Assembly: GCA_021776825.1 (NCBI GenBank)
Contig: JAJFFG010000011.1
Coordinates: forward strand, 1 to 52,676
Source of the DNA: Planctomycetota bacterium
GTDB taxonomy: Bacteria; Planctomycetota; JAJSAM01; JAJVHW01
Length of the DNA stretch: 52,676 nt
Direction of reading: 5' to 3'
This document shows positions 43,501-50,488 of this stretch, in pieces (the first letter of the stretch is position 1; the number at the start of each line of letters is the position of its first letter). Below the pieces are notes generated by a model that had not been told where the DNA came from, did not search any database, and saw only the letters and a program-made list of their open reading frames with translations. Made by a program: the position numbers and the translations under genes.

Positions 43501-45557
43501 CGCAGGCGCGTCAGTTTCTTGTCGTCGACGCGCCAGACACCGTCGGCGCCCGTCACGCCGCGCAAGTCGGACCCGAGGATCTCAACAGCGGCGCCGCCGA
43601 CCGGCTCCGACGTGCGCTCGTCGAACGCGAACACGAGCCCCCCGCCGGGCGCCGCCTTCGCGATGACGGTGACGTCCGAGACGATGGCGAGAAGCGTCGC
43701 CGTGAGCTCGTCGTCGGCCGCCGTGACGATGTACGCGCCGGGCCGCGAGAACGGCAGCGGCAGGTCGCGCTCCAGCAGCCGATAACGCTCGTAGTCAGCC
43801 GGCTCCCAATCCCACTCGTGATCGGGCTTCACGACGTCCACGTCGACCTTCTCGACTCCAGCGAGTCCGCCGCGCCTGCGCACGTACTCCGCCGCGTCGA
43901 GGTGGTACGCCTTCATGCGTAGACGGGAGACGTTGCGCAGCGTGACCTTCGCGGTCGGCGACTCGTCGGTCCGAAACGCTCGGCTGACCGAGACGTTCAG
44001 GGTGCGCCCCTTCATCTGGGTCAGGACCCCGCGAGCGATCCGTGCTGACTGCGAGCTCGGCCAGCGCTTGACGACCTCCTCGTATGCAGCGAGGGCCTTC
44101 TCGAGGTCCGCGAGCGGCCCCTCGTAGGCGCGGGCGATGCTCAGGACGCAGACGGCGGCGTGCGCGTCCTGCGGGTACTTCGACGCGCCGAGGCGCCACG
44201 CGGTCACGGCGGCCTCGTGCTGCTCGCGCTTCGATGCCACGTCGCCGAGGCGTCGCTGCGCCTGACCGGCGAGACCGTGCGCGGGGAAGCCTGCCAGGAA
44301 TGCCGTGTACGCGGCGGTCGCGTCGTCCCAGCGCTCGTCCTTCAGCGCGTCCTCGCCCTTGCGAAACGACGCGGCGGCGATGCTCTCGCGCGCGGATGCC
44401 CACAGGGCGTGGTCCGGCCAGCGGGCCAGGATCACGCGCCAGGCGGCGACGGCGGCGTCGTACTCCTGGATCCCCAGCAGCGCGCGGGCGGCGCGGTCCT
44501 GAGCCGGCGGCGCGCGCTCGTCGTCCGGGTAACGGGTGACGAGATCCTCGAACGCGGCCGCGGCCTCGCGGAGGAGACCACCGGCCTCGAACGCGCTCCC
44601 GATCTGCAGCGCGACCGCTGGCGCGGCATCGTGTCGCGGGTGAAGACGCAGGAAGGTCTGCCACGCGTCGACGGCGCGCCGGACCGCCTCGGCCTCGGCC
44701 GGGCGCTGGGCCTTCCACCAGGTCTCGCCGATGCTGATCAAGGCCAGCGGCGCGAGCTCGGAGTCGCCGAATCGGTCGCGAAGCTCCGTGAACGCAGTCC
44801 GCGCGCCCGGGGCGTCGTTCTGCGCGACACGAGCACGACCGAGCGCGAACAGGGCGTCGTCTGCGAACTCGCCTGCTTCCCCACGCAACAGCGCTTCGAG
44901 CTCCCGGCTCGCGGCCGCCGGATCGCTGGACTCCAGCGCAGAGAGACCGATGCGATACGCGATCTCGACTGCCTCGTCCTCGACGGCGTGTTCGGCGCGC
45001 GAGCGCTCGTAGAAGCGCCGCGCCGTCGACCAGTCGGGCGTCTGCCGCGTGCGGCCGTAGTCGTCCGTCGTCGTCGCGCCTTCGAACGCCGCGTCGGCGA
45101 TCTCGCGATAGAGCCCGGCGATCTCGGCCGCGTGCAGCTCCGATGCGGCCCACTCGACGCGCGCCGCATAGACATCGGCGGCCCGAACCCAGTCACGCTG
45201 GGCGGCGCCGGCCGAGGCCACGATGAACAGCGCGTTGACGTGCCAGGGCGACTCGGCGCGGTCGACCACGGGCGCGACGGCGGCTGCGGCCTCGTCCGGA
45301 CGGCCCAGAACGAGCCGGGTGCGCCCGAGCAGGAGTCGCGCCTCATCGGCGGTGTCCGGCCCCGGAGCGGCGGCCAGGAGAGCCTGAGCGAGCTGCTCGA
45401 CGGCGGGCAGATCTCGATCCGCCGCCGCGGTGCGGAGCGCATCGACACGCTGAGCGAGGTCGGCCGCCTCCTGCGCGTGGAGCAGTCCGGCGGTGCCGGC
45501 CACGAGGGCGGTGGTGACTGCGGCGAGAGCGACGAATCGACGAGCGGTGAGCAGCAT
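37503..45557 (-). CDS. Giant alpha-2-macroglobulin-like protein with thioester and tetratricopeptide-like regions
   Basis: About 2684 residues, well above the roughly 1500-1700 of typical bacterial alpha-2-macroglobulins. A signal peptide (about 1-28, ending HAQ) precedes tetratricopeptide-like repeats (about 30-520). Macroglobulin strands include an MG2-type TDRPLYRAGQDVHLRAIVR at about 715 and EKKVYRPGERVRLEVTTVD at about 957. A short helical repeat and a Gly-rich linker (about 1350-1385) come before the A2M segment DNLTEWRVTARG at about 1465. The thioester motif GCVEQ (1660-1664, Cys1661) is intact, with the flanking YPYGCVEQTVNRFLPAL. More tetratricopeptide-like repeats (about 2080-2480) and an Ig-like C-terminus follow. 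It probably acts as a periplasmic or surface protease trap. ATG 45557 has GGAG upstream; the frame is open to 45713. Confidence 0.92.
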   Translation of the reverse strand: MLLTARRFVALAAVTTALVAGTAGLLHAQEAADLAQRVDALRTAAADRDLPAVEQLAQALLAAAPGPDTADEARLLLGRTRLVLGRPDEAAAAVAPVVDRAESPWHVNALFIVASAGAAQRDWVRAADVYAARVEWAASELHAAEIAGLYREIADAAFEGATTTDDYGRTRQTPDWSTARRFYERSRAEHAVEDEAVEIAYRIGLSALESSDPAAASRELEALLRGEAGEFADDALFALGRARVAQNDAPGARTAFTELRDRFGDSELAPLALISIGETWWKAQRPAEAEAVRRAVDAWQTFLRLHPRHDAAPAVALQIGSAFEAGGLLREAAAAFEDLVTRYPDDERAPPAQDRAARALLGIQEYDAAVAAWRVILARWPDHALWASARESIAAASFRKGEDALKDERWDDATAAYTAFLAGFPAHGLAGQAQRRLGDVASKREQHEAAVTAWRLGASKYPQDAHAAVCVLSIARAYEGPLADLEKALAAYEEVVKRWPSSQSARIARGVLTQMKGRTLNVSVSRAFRTDESPTAKVTLRNVSRLRMKAYHLDAAEYVRRRGGLAGVEKVDVDVVKPDHEWDWEPADYERYRLLERDLPLPFSRPGAYIVTAADDELTATLLAIVSDVTVIAKAAPGGGLVFAFDERTSEPVGGAAVEILGSDLRGVTGADGVWRVDDKKLTRLRAIVTAKGSREGHFAYADAGAAGAQAFGYATKVFLQTDRPLYRAGQDVHLRAIVRRVHDGHYVTETKLKVRVTVTDPRGASLFDETLRTDDYGVVAADLALADDPALGTYTVSTTLDGRTFTRTFDVLAYRKPDMLAELETEQRTYLAGDQVKATASLRFAVGGVASAVPVRWTVFRGPYAFDASRHEAFAWFFRDPKRDAERRRREAAGASVHARGDGTTDREGKLEIAFPTDAVEEDRTYSLMIEAQDPSRRWITAYAQIPVTRSGVYVICRTEKKVYRPGERVRLEVTTVDALHVPLSIAGQAQLVRRRRVDQHWTEDEVATVAVETDAAGRAVADLKAPKGGEYVARFTARDARDQPAVGQAPVTVSGDAEDLEKQARLVADREFYREGDVAKVLVNVPVAPAAVLITYEGDRVLEHRVFIAHERSTTIELPLRAEHAPNVFLRMAVAKEGALYEDGDEVAVFQYLDVAVSATPGEMRPGESVEIEIRTTDQSGNPVEAAVGVDIVDTALYQLAPDTTPQIKPFFYDQRRTHAVRTASSAGPVLPTVTRPTNKDLLFEQMRRLGREKFKEMEEHVLRGRKLLEQGQAAAAREELRKALAIAPGNFEARGLMDLMERQDVLEKDREMRADRAPAAAAKPRRPRARTSNGPTTGGGSADAPFEGPGTNGVIGIGGGAGGAFGGRKGGRRNLRAGGGGRAQDKKKGDDARDALAVLSSSSKHIAYRRSSSLKNYAADASLAGAVLKLQNAQAMAPPELRQRFEDTAYSSPRVVTGPDGRATVRVEMPDNLTEWRVTARGATRGPLVGEGRTRFAVRKDVLVRVDAPRFLVDGDATTATGTVHSDLAEATRLELRISAEGDPISGDQKHETDLPPGAVLSFDAALNASTAGPGRVRAEALTPIESDAAVVPLPVLPYGLRRLDGASGVLVEEAFAELTLPERIADGTAALVVTLSPSVDVSLLESLAYTSSYPYGCVEQTVNRFLPALAARRALEKLDSPAFRKRDRLDESVRRGLASLYALQNPDGSFGWFGARRPGGGERAQGRDAEMTAYALLGMLRAERAGFKVSRRNRDQAVNAAKTLLAQGSDANRAFLLYALSHANAADAAQLNALYRKRDGLDARTAALLALTMHRTKRPGPALELVNRLEKIFVREGGDAHWESRGASSRRSARRPVWPVSPDAEPTAYALLALIATDPSNPLVDDAAAWLGRSRRGPAWRSTRDTAVAIEALAEHARLRGVERATGNVSVFVNDSEEPQVVVFGDRGSNAVDAPITITVPADRLQLGKNRIVLRREGGGQVHWSALMSAVEPPEEGKTIEAGGTLVTVERDYTEWVAPPLPGQEAVARIVPGWTVVIPDKRPKDWHGRPLSAAGTGDKVRVTLRVSSRLPIERVLVEDALPAGFEVVGQSAAGSYDREERRDDRQVFFLSKLHGSTTLSYVLQAVHPGEYTALPAMARAMYEPEIHGWSRENTLTVEREPGAAGRAPSAEEITPDERWGLALRAFAAEDWTSARDGLRSLMDDHELLGPILEEAWVRLFRVGRELDDADLIVKAHEELVDRNPRRAAQSLEDRQALASAYRTMGEHERALTILRDLVRDHFSRDLEAAEAFVSVGDPWRARLLILSALRRVPDAPWGEAHEFALARRTASMHARPADAPGGAGPLMLTETVRQLRDFQAHHAGSLLAHEAGHQTVRTLLQMGLAEDAVEEGTLFLGRHTDSPHLDDVTFLVATGHFQAGDHDRALAAARPLLTDGFPTNADPRKRAASPFRSQAIHLTAKVAHLRGELSTAVDLYRKVAKLYPDARDALDFLTRKGLELREVETAPVGTTPTLHLKRRNVAEVRLEVYAVDFMILYALRPDLSQVNRIDLSGVRPVDEWSVARRGSEDYRWSDEEVSLPRSEKGVYLVVARGDGLESSSVVLVSDLEVHVQTTDGRVRVYVTDRGSGQPAGEVYVKVGDGKTIKAQGFTDARGVFEAGAVGGSFSVVAEKDGNVALWRR

Positions 45558-45654
45558 GGTGAGGTCTCCCGCGGTTTCGACGCGAACGGGGACCGGTCGT
45601 TCCTCCCCGTGTGTCGTTGCCATCTTCACCCGGAGGGGGTTCATTTGTCCCACC

Positions 45655-46878
45655 GTGACCCCGCGTGATCTCCCCCGCCTCACTTCGCAACTCCCCGGGA
45701 CAACCGGAGTCACGCGCCGCGAGCTCGAGGACTTCCGCGTCGAGGAGATCTCGACCTACGAACCGTGCGGCAGCGGTGACCACCTCTACCTGACGATCGA
45801 GAAGCGCGGAATCTCGACGCCGGAGGCGGTCCGCCGGGTGGCACGGGCTCTGGGAGTCGCGCGTCGCAGCGTCGGGTACGCCGGGCTCAAGGACGCGCGC
45901 GCCGTGACGATCCAGACGCTTTCGGTCGAGCATGTGCCGCACGAGAAGGCGGCCGAGGCGCTCGGCGGGGTCGCGGACGTCCGGCTCCGCGCCGCGGTGC
46001 GTCACGGGAACAAGCTGCGCCTCGGGCATCTGCGCGGCAATCGCTTCGCGATCCGGATCCGAGACACGCCGCCGGACGCTGCACACTTCGCGCGCGCCGT
46101 GCTCGACGCCCTCGCTCGCGACGGTTGTCCCCACTTCTTCGGACCGCAACGCTTCGGACGCCACGACGACAACGACATCGTCGGCCGCCACCTCGTGTTG
46201 CGAGAGAATGAGGCGGCGCTGCGTCGCATCGTCGTCGGCGCCGATGCTGCCGGGGGAGACGGGCCGCGCAGCGCGGCTGCGGCAGCACTCGACGAGGGGC
46301 GTCCGGACGTGGCTCTGGCGGCGCTGCCAGCGGTGGCCCGGACCGAGCGCCGTCTGCTCGGCGACCTGGCTCGCGGACGGACGGCGGAGCAGGCGCTGCG
46401 CGGCCTGGCGCGGCGCCTGCTGCGTCTCTACGGCTCGGCGTACCAGAGCCGACTGTTCAATCAGATCGTGGCGGATCGCTTCCCCGACCTCGGACGGCTC
46501 GAGGCGGGCGACCTCGCCTTCCTGCACGATCGCGGAGCGGTCTTTGCCGTCGACGACCCCGCGCTCGAACAGGCTCGAGCCGATGCGTTCGAGATCTCGC
46601 CGTCAGGCCCGTTGTTCGGGACGCGGACCACGCTCGCGGGCGCCGCCGTCGGCGAGCGCGAGCACGCGATCCTCGCGGCAGAGGGCCTCGGCCCCGACGA
46701 CTTCCGATCCCCCCTGCTCGGCGAGCTACGCGGCGAGCGGCGGCCGTTGCGGATCCCGGTGACGGACGTATCGGTCGAGGAGGAAGCGAGCGGCGACGGC
46801 GACCGGTCGATCGTGCTCCGATTCACTCTCCCGCGGGGCGCGTTCGCGACGGCTGTCCTGCACGAAGTCCTTCGCTAG
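45655..46878 (+). CDS. truD: tRNA pseudouridine synthase D
   Basis: A 407-residue TruD, which in E. coli makes pseudouridine 13 in tRNA-Glu. FRVEEISTYEPCGSGDHLYLTIEKRG is the N-terminal signature, and the catalytic Asp is in YAGLKDARAVT. HGNKLRLGHLRGNRF, the PHFFGPQRFG motif, the inserted TRUD subdomain and YGSAYQSRLFNQIV are all present. GTG 45655 is chosen as the first start near the conserved N-terminus; a GGAGG run sits about 17 bases upstream, farther than usual, so the exact start is uncertain. It diverges from the macroglobulin gene across 97 bases. Its stop is 12 bases from that of the convergent HEAT-repeat gene. Confidence 0.94.
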   Translation: MTPRDLPRLTSQLPGTTGVTRRELEDFRVEEISTYEPCGSGDHLYLTIEKRGISTPEAVRRVARALGVARRSVGYAGLKDARAVTIQTLSVEHVPHEKAAEALGGVADVRLRAAVRHGNKLRLGHLRGNRFAIRIRDTPPDAAHFARAVLDALARDGCPHFFGPQRFGRHDDNDIVGRHLVLRENEAALRRIVVGADAAGGDGPRSAAAAALDEGRPDVALAALPAVARTERRLLGDLARGRTAEQALRGLARRLLRLYGSAYQSRLFNQIVADRFPDLGRLEAGDLAFLHDRGAVFAVDDPALEQARADAFEISPSGPLFGTRTTLAGAAVGEREHAILAAEGLGPDDFRSPLLGELRGERRPLRIPVTDVSVEEEASGDGDRSIVLRFTLPRGAFATAVLHEVLR

Positions 46879-46890
46879 CCCGGCTCGTGA

Positions 46891-48492
46891 CTACCCGTAG
46901 CGGGGGCCGCGCCAGTCCCAGGCGCCGAGCTCGCGCTGGACGTCGAGGTGATCCAGGCCCTCGAGGTGCGACAGATCGAGATCGGGCGGGCGCTGTCCGA
47001 ACCCGCGGAGAGCCCGCAGAGCGGCGACGTGACAGCCGACCCCCGAGACCACCGGCTCCGACGCGACGTGCGCGAGTTCGGGTCCGGCCGCCTCGAGACC
47101 GAGTCGCTCCGCGAGATGGACGGCGCCGAGGAGGAGTCCGTCGCGGTCGTCATCGCACGCGAGTTCCCCGAGGACCGCGGCGGCCGCTTCCTGCTCGGGA
47201 GCCAGCCTCGAGATGGCATCCAGAGCGACATCGCCGGCCGTGGCGCGCGAGCGGCTGTCGCCGAGAAGCGCGCGCGCTCCGGGCAGCGCCCGCCGGTCGC
47301 CGAGACGAGCCAGGGCCTCGACGGCCGTGCGACGCACGATGACCTCGGTGTCATCCGAGAGAGCCGTGAGTCGATCCATGGCTCGGGAGTTCCCCCCGCC
47401 CGCGACGTCGTAGAGCGCGATCGCGGCGCCGTTGCGAAGCGCCCACGAGGAGTGCGTCGCACAGTCCTCGAGCACGGCCAGACCGGCGTCGCCGGCCCGC
47501 GTCCAGGATCGAGCGAGCAGCATCTCGCGCTGCGCTCCTGGCGACGCGTCGTCATCAGAGAGGACACGCGCGGCGGCATCGACGTCGACGAGAGCGCGCG
47601 GCAGTTCGTGGCCCCCGCCGACGTCCTCGCCGTCGCCGCGCTCGGGGCGCGGTCGCGCGGCATCCCGACGCGCCCCTTCGAGCACCCACGAAGCCGGGGC
47701 GGCCCAACGCTCGAGGCGTCGCCGCGCGGAGCCTTCGGCACCCTCTAGGCCAAACGCGACGCGACGCACGACGGTCGCGAGGGCGACGTCAACCGTGCCG
47801 GGGTCGTCGCCAACGCCGCGCGAGTCGGCCAGCGCGAGGAGCACCGAGACACAGGGAAAGTCCTCGAGTGCGTCGCAGGCAGCCCGGCGCACGCACGGTT
47901 CGTGGTCACCGAGGAGTCGCAACACGTCGAAGAGCACCGGGAGCGGCTCGTCGAAGAGCGCAGCGCGGCAAGCGGCCTCGCGAACGATCGGGTCGACGTC
48001 GCGCAGGGCGCGCTGGACGGCGTCGACGAGCGAGCTGGTCCGAACCAGCGACACCACGGCCTCGGCCGCAGAGCGGCGGACGAGCGTGTCCGGGTCGCGC
48101 ATCGCGGCGGCGAGGCGACCGCCGTCCGGGGCGTCGAGGAAGGCCACACCGTGCGCCCGGACGAGCGGGTCGGCATCGTGCAGCCACGCCTGCACGCTCT
48201 CGCGCGCGGGTTCGTCGCGCGGAACGCACTGGAGGACCTCGAGCGACGCCGCGCGGACGATCGTCGGCCGAGCCTCGTCGAGCAGCGCGGCTTCGAGCGG
48301 CGCGACGCAGCGCGGGTCCTCGAGTGCCGTCAGCGTGGCGCAAAGCTCGTCGAGCGCTGACGCACCGAGCGGCTCGTAGAACAGGGCCTCGAGCAGCGCG
48401 AACGTGGCGCGCCGATCTCCGGTCTCGCGAACCTCCCGGAGGCGCGAGGACCAGGTCTCGTCGAAGCGGGGGCTCGGTAGTTCGAACGTCAT
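46891..48492 (-). CDS. HEAT-repeat protein
   Basis: A 533-residue, all-helical cytoplasmic protein with no signal peptide. It is made of helix pairs typical of HEAT/PBS-lyase repeats, for example DPDTLVRRSAAEAVVSLVR, DVDPIVREAACRAAL, DHEPCVRRAACDALED and DTEVIVRRTAVEALARLGDRRAL. The repeats are interrupted by a less regular, Arg/Asp-rich linker at about 265-330. Such proteins act as scaffolds; no partner can be read directly. It diverges from the ParA-type gene by about 120 bases and ends tail to tail with truD. ATG 48492 is the only start that keeps the full first repeat. Confidence 0.88.
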   Translation of the reverse strand: MTFELPSPRFDETWSSRLREVRETGDRRATFALLEALFYEPLGASALDELCATLTALEDPRCVAPLEAALLDEARPTIVRAASLEVLQCVPRDEPARESVQAWLHDADPLVRAHGVAFLDAPDGGRLAAAMRDPDTLVRRSAAEAVVSLVRTSSLVDAVQRALRDVDPIVREAACRAALFDEPLPVLFDVLRLLGDHEPCVRRAACDALEDFPCVSVLLALADSRGVGDDPGTVDVALATVVRRVAFGLEGAEGSARRRLERWAAPASWVLEGARRDAARPRPERGDGEDVGGGHELPRALVDVDAAARVLSDDDASPGAQREMLLARSWTRAGDAGLAVLEDCATHSSWALRNGAAIALYDVAGGGNSRAMDRLTALSDDTEVIVRRTAVEALARLGDRRALPGARALLGDSRSRATAGDVALDAISRLAPEQEAAAAVLGELACDDDRDGLLLGAVHLAERLGLEAAGPELAHVASEPVVSGVGCHVAALRALRGFGQRPPDLDLSHLEGLDHLDVQRELGAWDWRGPRYG

Positions 48493-48600
48493 CTGCCAGC
48501 GGCTAGGCAGCCGCGTGCGGAACTGTAGTAGACGGGTCCCCCGAGCGAACCGTGACCGCGTCGAGGACTCGTCTCGACCGACGCCGTCCCCGGGGGGTGC

Positions 48601-48606
48601 TACCGT
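48601..48606 (+). promoter_or_regulatory. -10-like TACCGT before the ParA-type gene
   Basis: TACCGT, within GCTACCGT, ends 8 bases before ATG 48615, the same spacing as before A1, B1 and A2. There is no Shine-Dalgarno sequence between it and the ATG, and no clear -35. Confidence 0.35.
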
Positions 48607-48614
48607 TCCGCACC

Positions 48615-50303
48615 ATGGAAGCGCGAGTTCTGGCAGTCCTCAACCAGAAGGGCGGCGTCGGCAAGACGACGTCCTGTGTCAACCTTGCAGCGGCGCTCGC
48701 GCGGCGCGGCCAGCGAGTCCTTCTCGTGGACATGGACCCTCAGGCGAACCTGACGGTGCACATGGGCCTCGAGCCGCATCGGATCCAGCGCACGACGTAC
48801 TCCATGCTGCTCGGAGAGCACGGGCTCGGCGACGCCGTCCGGGAGTCGAACACGCCCGGTCTGTTCGTCGTGCCGTCGACGCTGGCCCTCGCCAACGCGG
48901 AGATCCAGCTGGCCTCGACCGTCGGTCGCGAGCTCGTGCTGCGCGAGGCGCTCGAGGCGTGGATCGACCCGCCGGAGCGCGCCGCGCTTCCGTTCGGTGA
49001 CGAGGGCCGGGACCCGCCCGTCGACTTCGTGATCATCGACTGCCCGCCGTCGCTCGGCACCTTGACGATGAATGCGCTCTGCGCCGCCGATGAGGTCGTG
49101 CTGCCGATCCAGACCGAGTTCTTCGCCCTCCAGGGTGTGGCCGGGATCCTCGAGTCCGTGAAGGCCGTACAGCGGCTCAATCGCGGACTGCGTCTCTCGA
49201 TGGTCGTGCCGTGCATGGTCGACAAGCGCACGACCCTCGCCCGAGACGTCCTCGACGAGATCCGCGCGTACTTCACCGATCGCGTCACGCGCACCGAGAT
49301 CCGCAAGAACGTCAAGCTCGCCGAGGCCCCGAGCCACGGCATGACGATCTTCGAGTACGCGCCCTCCTGCAACGGCGCGCGGGACTACGAGAACCTCGCG
49401 ATCGAGGTGCTCGGAGAGCCGCTGCCGGCCGAGCAAGGGCCGTGGTGGGAACAGGACGCCGGCGAGGCGAACGCGGACACGGAAGACATCGACGCGGATT
49501 CGGATGCCGACGAGGACGGCTCGGCCGACGTCAACATCGATGTCGACGGCGACGTCCATGATGCGCCGAACGCGCTGGATCCGGCGGAGGCGTCGACCGA
49601 TGAAGCCGCTCCGACACCCGCTGAGCCGGCACCGTTGGATCCGGCACCGTTGGATCCGGTACCGTTGGATCCGGTACAGGCGGAGCGAGACGAGATCGAA
49701 CCGCCGACATCCGCGTGGGACGGTGGTCGCGATCGCGCGGTCGCGAGTGCGCCGGTAGTGAACGACGATGCCGAGCACCCGATGCCGTCGCCGCCGACGA
49801 GCGTCGAGCCCAGGCTCGGCGATGCCGCACCGGAGGCACTGGCTCCGGCTCCGGCACTGGCTCCGGCTCCGGCACTGGCTCCGGCTCCGGCACTGGGGAC
49901 GACCCCGCACGACGACGAAGTCGCCAGCGTGAGTCGTCCCGCTGCTGGCCCGGCTCAACCCAGTTCGAATCAGCCCAGTCCGGGCCAGCTCAGTCCGGGC
50001 CAGCTCAGTCCGGGCCAGCTCAGTCCGGGCCAGCCCAGTCCGGGCCAGCTCAGTCCGGGCCAGCCCAGTGCGAGTCAGCCCAGTCCGAGTCCGGCCCAGC
50101 CCGCTGCGAGTCCATCCGGCGCGATTCCTTCCGCTGGGAGCCCAGCTGCACCCGAGCAGCCCATGCCGCCCCCCGCGGCAGGATCCCCGAACGCGGCGCC
50201 GGCCTCCGCCGCGTGGCACGTTGAGCCCCCACCGCGCCCGCCCGGGTTCGCGGCACGGGCCGGCTTCTCGCTCCGTCGCGTCTGGCGCTTCGCGCGAGGC
50301 TGA
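48615..50303 (+). CDS. ParA/Soj-family ATPase with repetitive Pro-rich tail
   Basis: A 562-residue protein. Residues 1-270 are a complete ParA/MinD-type deviant Walker ATPase: KGGVGKTT at 12-19, VDMDPQANLT, VIIDCPPSLG and PIQTEFFALQGV, and the end region EIRKNVKLAEAPSHGMTIFEY is as in Soj. About 290 further residues are acidic then Pro/Ala/Ser-rich, with three tandem-repeat blocks. The last 20 residues are basic and aromatic (AGFSLRRVWRFARG), perhaps a binding tip. Chromosomal ParA proteins are about 260 residues and lie beside parB, which is absent here, so this may position another cargo (inference). The start is ATG 48615. Confidence 0.92.
   Translation: MEARVLAVLNQKGGVGKTTSCVNLAAALARRGQRVLLVDMDPQANLTVHMGLEPHRIQRTTYSMLLGEHGLGDAVRESNTPGLFVVPSTLALANAEIQLASTVGRELVLREALEAWIDPPERAALPFGDEGRDPPVDFVIIDCPPSLGTLTMNALCAADEVVLPIQTEFFALQGVAGILESVKAVQRLNRGLRLSMVVPCMVDKRTTLARDVLDEIRAYFTDRVTRTEIRKNVKLAEAPSHGMTIFEYAPSCNGARDYENLAIEVLGEPLPAEQGPWWEQDAGEANADTEDIDADSDADEDGSADVNIDVDGDVHDAPNALDPAEASTDEAAPTPAEPAPLDPAPLDPVPLDPVQAERDEIEPPTSAWDGGRDRAVASAPVVNDDAEHPMPSPPTSVEPRLGDAAPEALAPAPALAPAPALAPAPALGTTPHDDEVASVSRPAAGPAQPSSNQPSPGQLSPGQLSPGQLSPGQPSPGQLSPGQPSASQPSPSPAQPAASPSGAIPSAGSPAAPEQPMPPPAAGSPNAAPASAAWHVEPPPRPPGFAARAGFSLRRVWRFARG
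49626..49670 (+). repeat. 15-bp coding minisatellite, three units
   Basis: Three tandem 15-base units (CCGG(C/T)ACCGTTGGAT) encode PAPLD, PAPLD and PVPLD in the tail of the ParA-type protein, followed by a partial fourth unit. Confidence 0.9.
49836..49889 (+). repeat. 18-bp coding minisatellite, three units
   Basis: Three identical tandem 18-base units (GCACTGGCTCCGGCTCCG) encode repeated Ala-Leu-Ala-Pro-Ala-Pro in the same tail. The identity of the units suggests recent expansion. Confidence 0.9.
49959..50093 (+). repeat. 15-bp coding minisatellite, about nine units
   Basis: Nine tandem 15-base units encode (P/L)-S-P-G-Q. The central six (49974-50063) are nearly identical, and the outer units have drifted to PSSNQ, PSASQ and PSPSP. 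Unit length is a multiple of three, so copy-number changes would keep the frame. There are no unique spacers, so this is not a CRISPR array. Confidence 0.92.
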
Positions 50304-50488
50304 GTTCCCGCCTGGGTCGCCGCCGAGTCGGAGGACGGGACGGGCGCGCACCCGGCGAGCCCGATCTGGTGTCCGGCATCGCTGTGTCGTCGACCGGAGC
50401 GCTCAGGATGGGTCGGCTCATGTGCCGATGAGAGTGCGTCGCTTCCGTCCGGGAAGTTCCGGATCGGACGCGAGGGAGACTCCGTTCC

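Noticed and set aside
49959..50093. Possible CRISPR array, because of regular short repeats
   Set aside because: Units are 15 bp and contiguous with no unique spacers, they are in frame within the ParA-type gene, and no cas genes are near.
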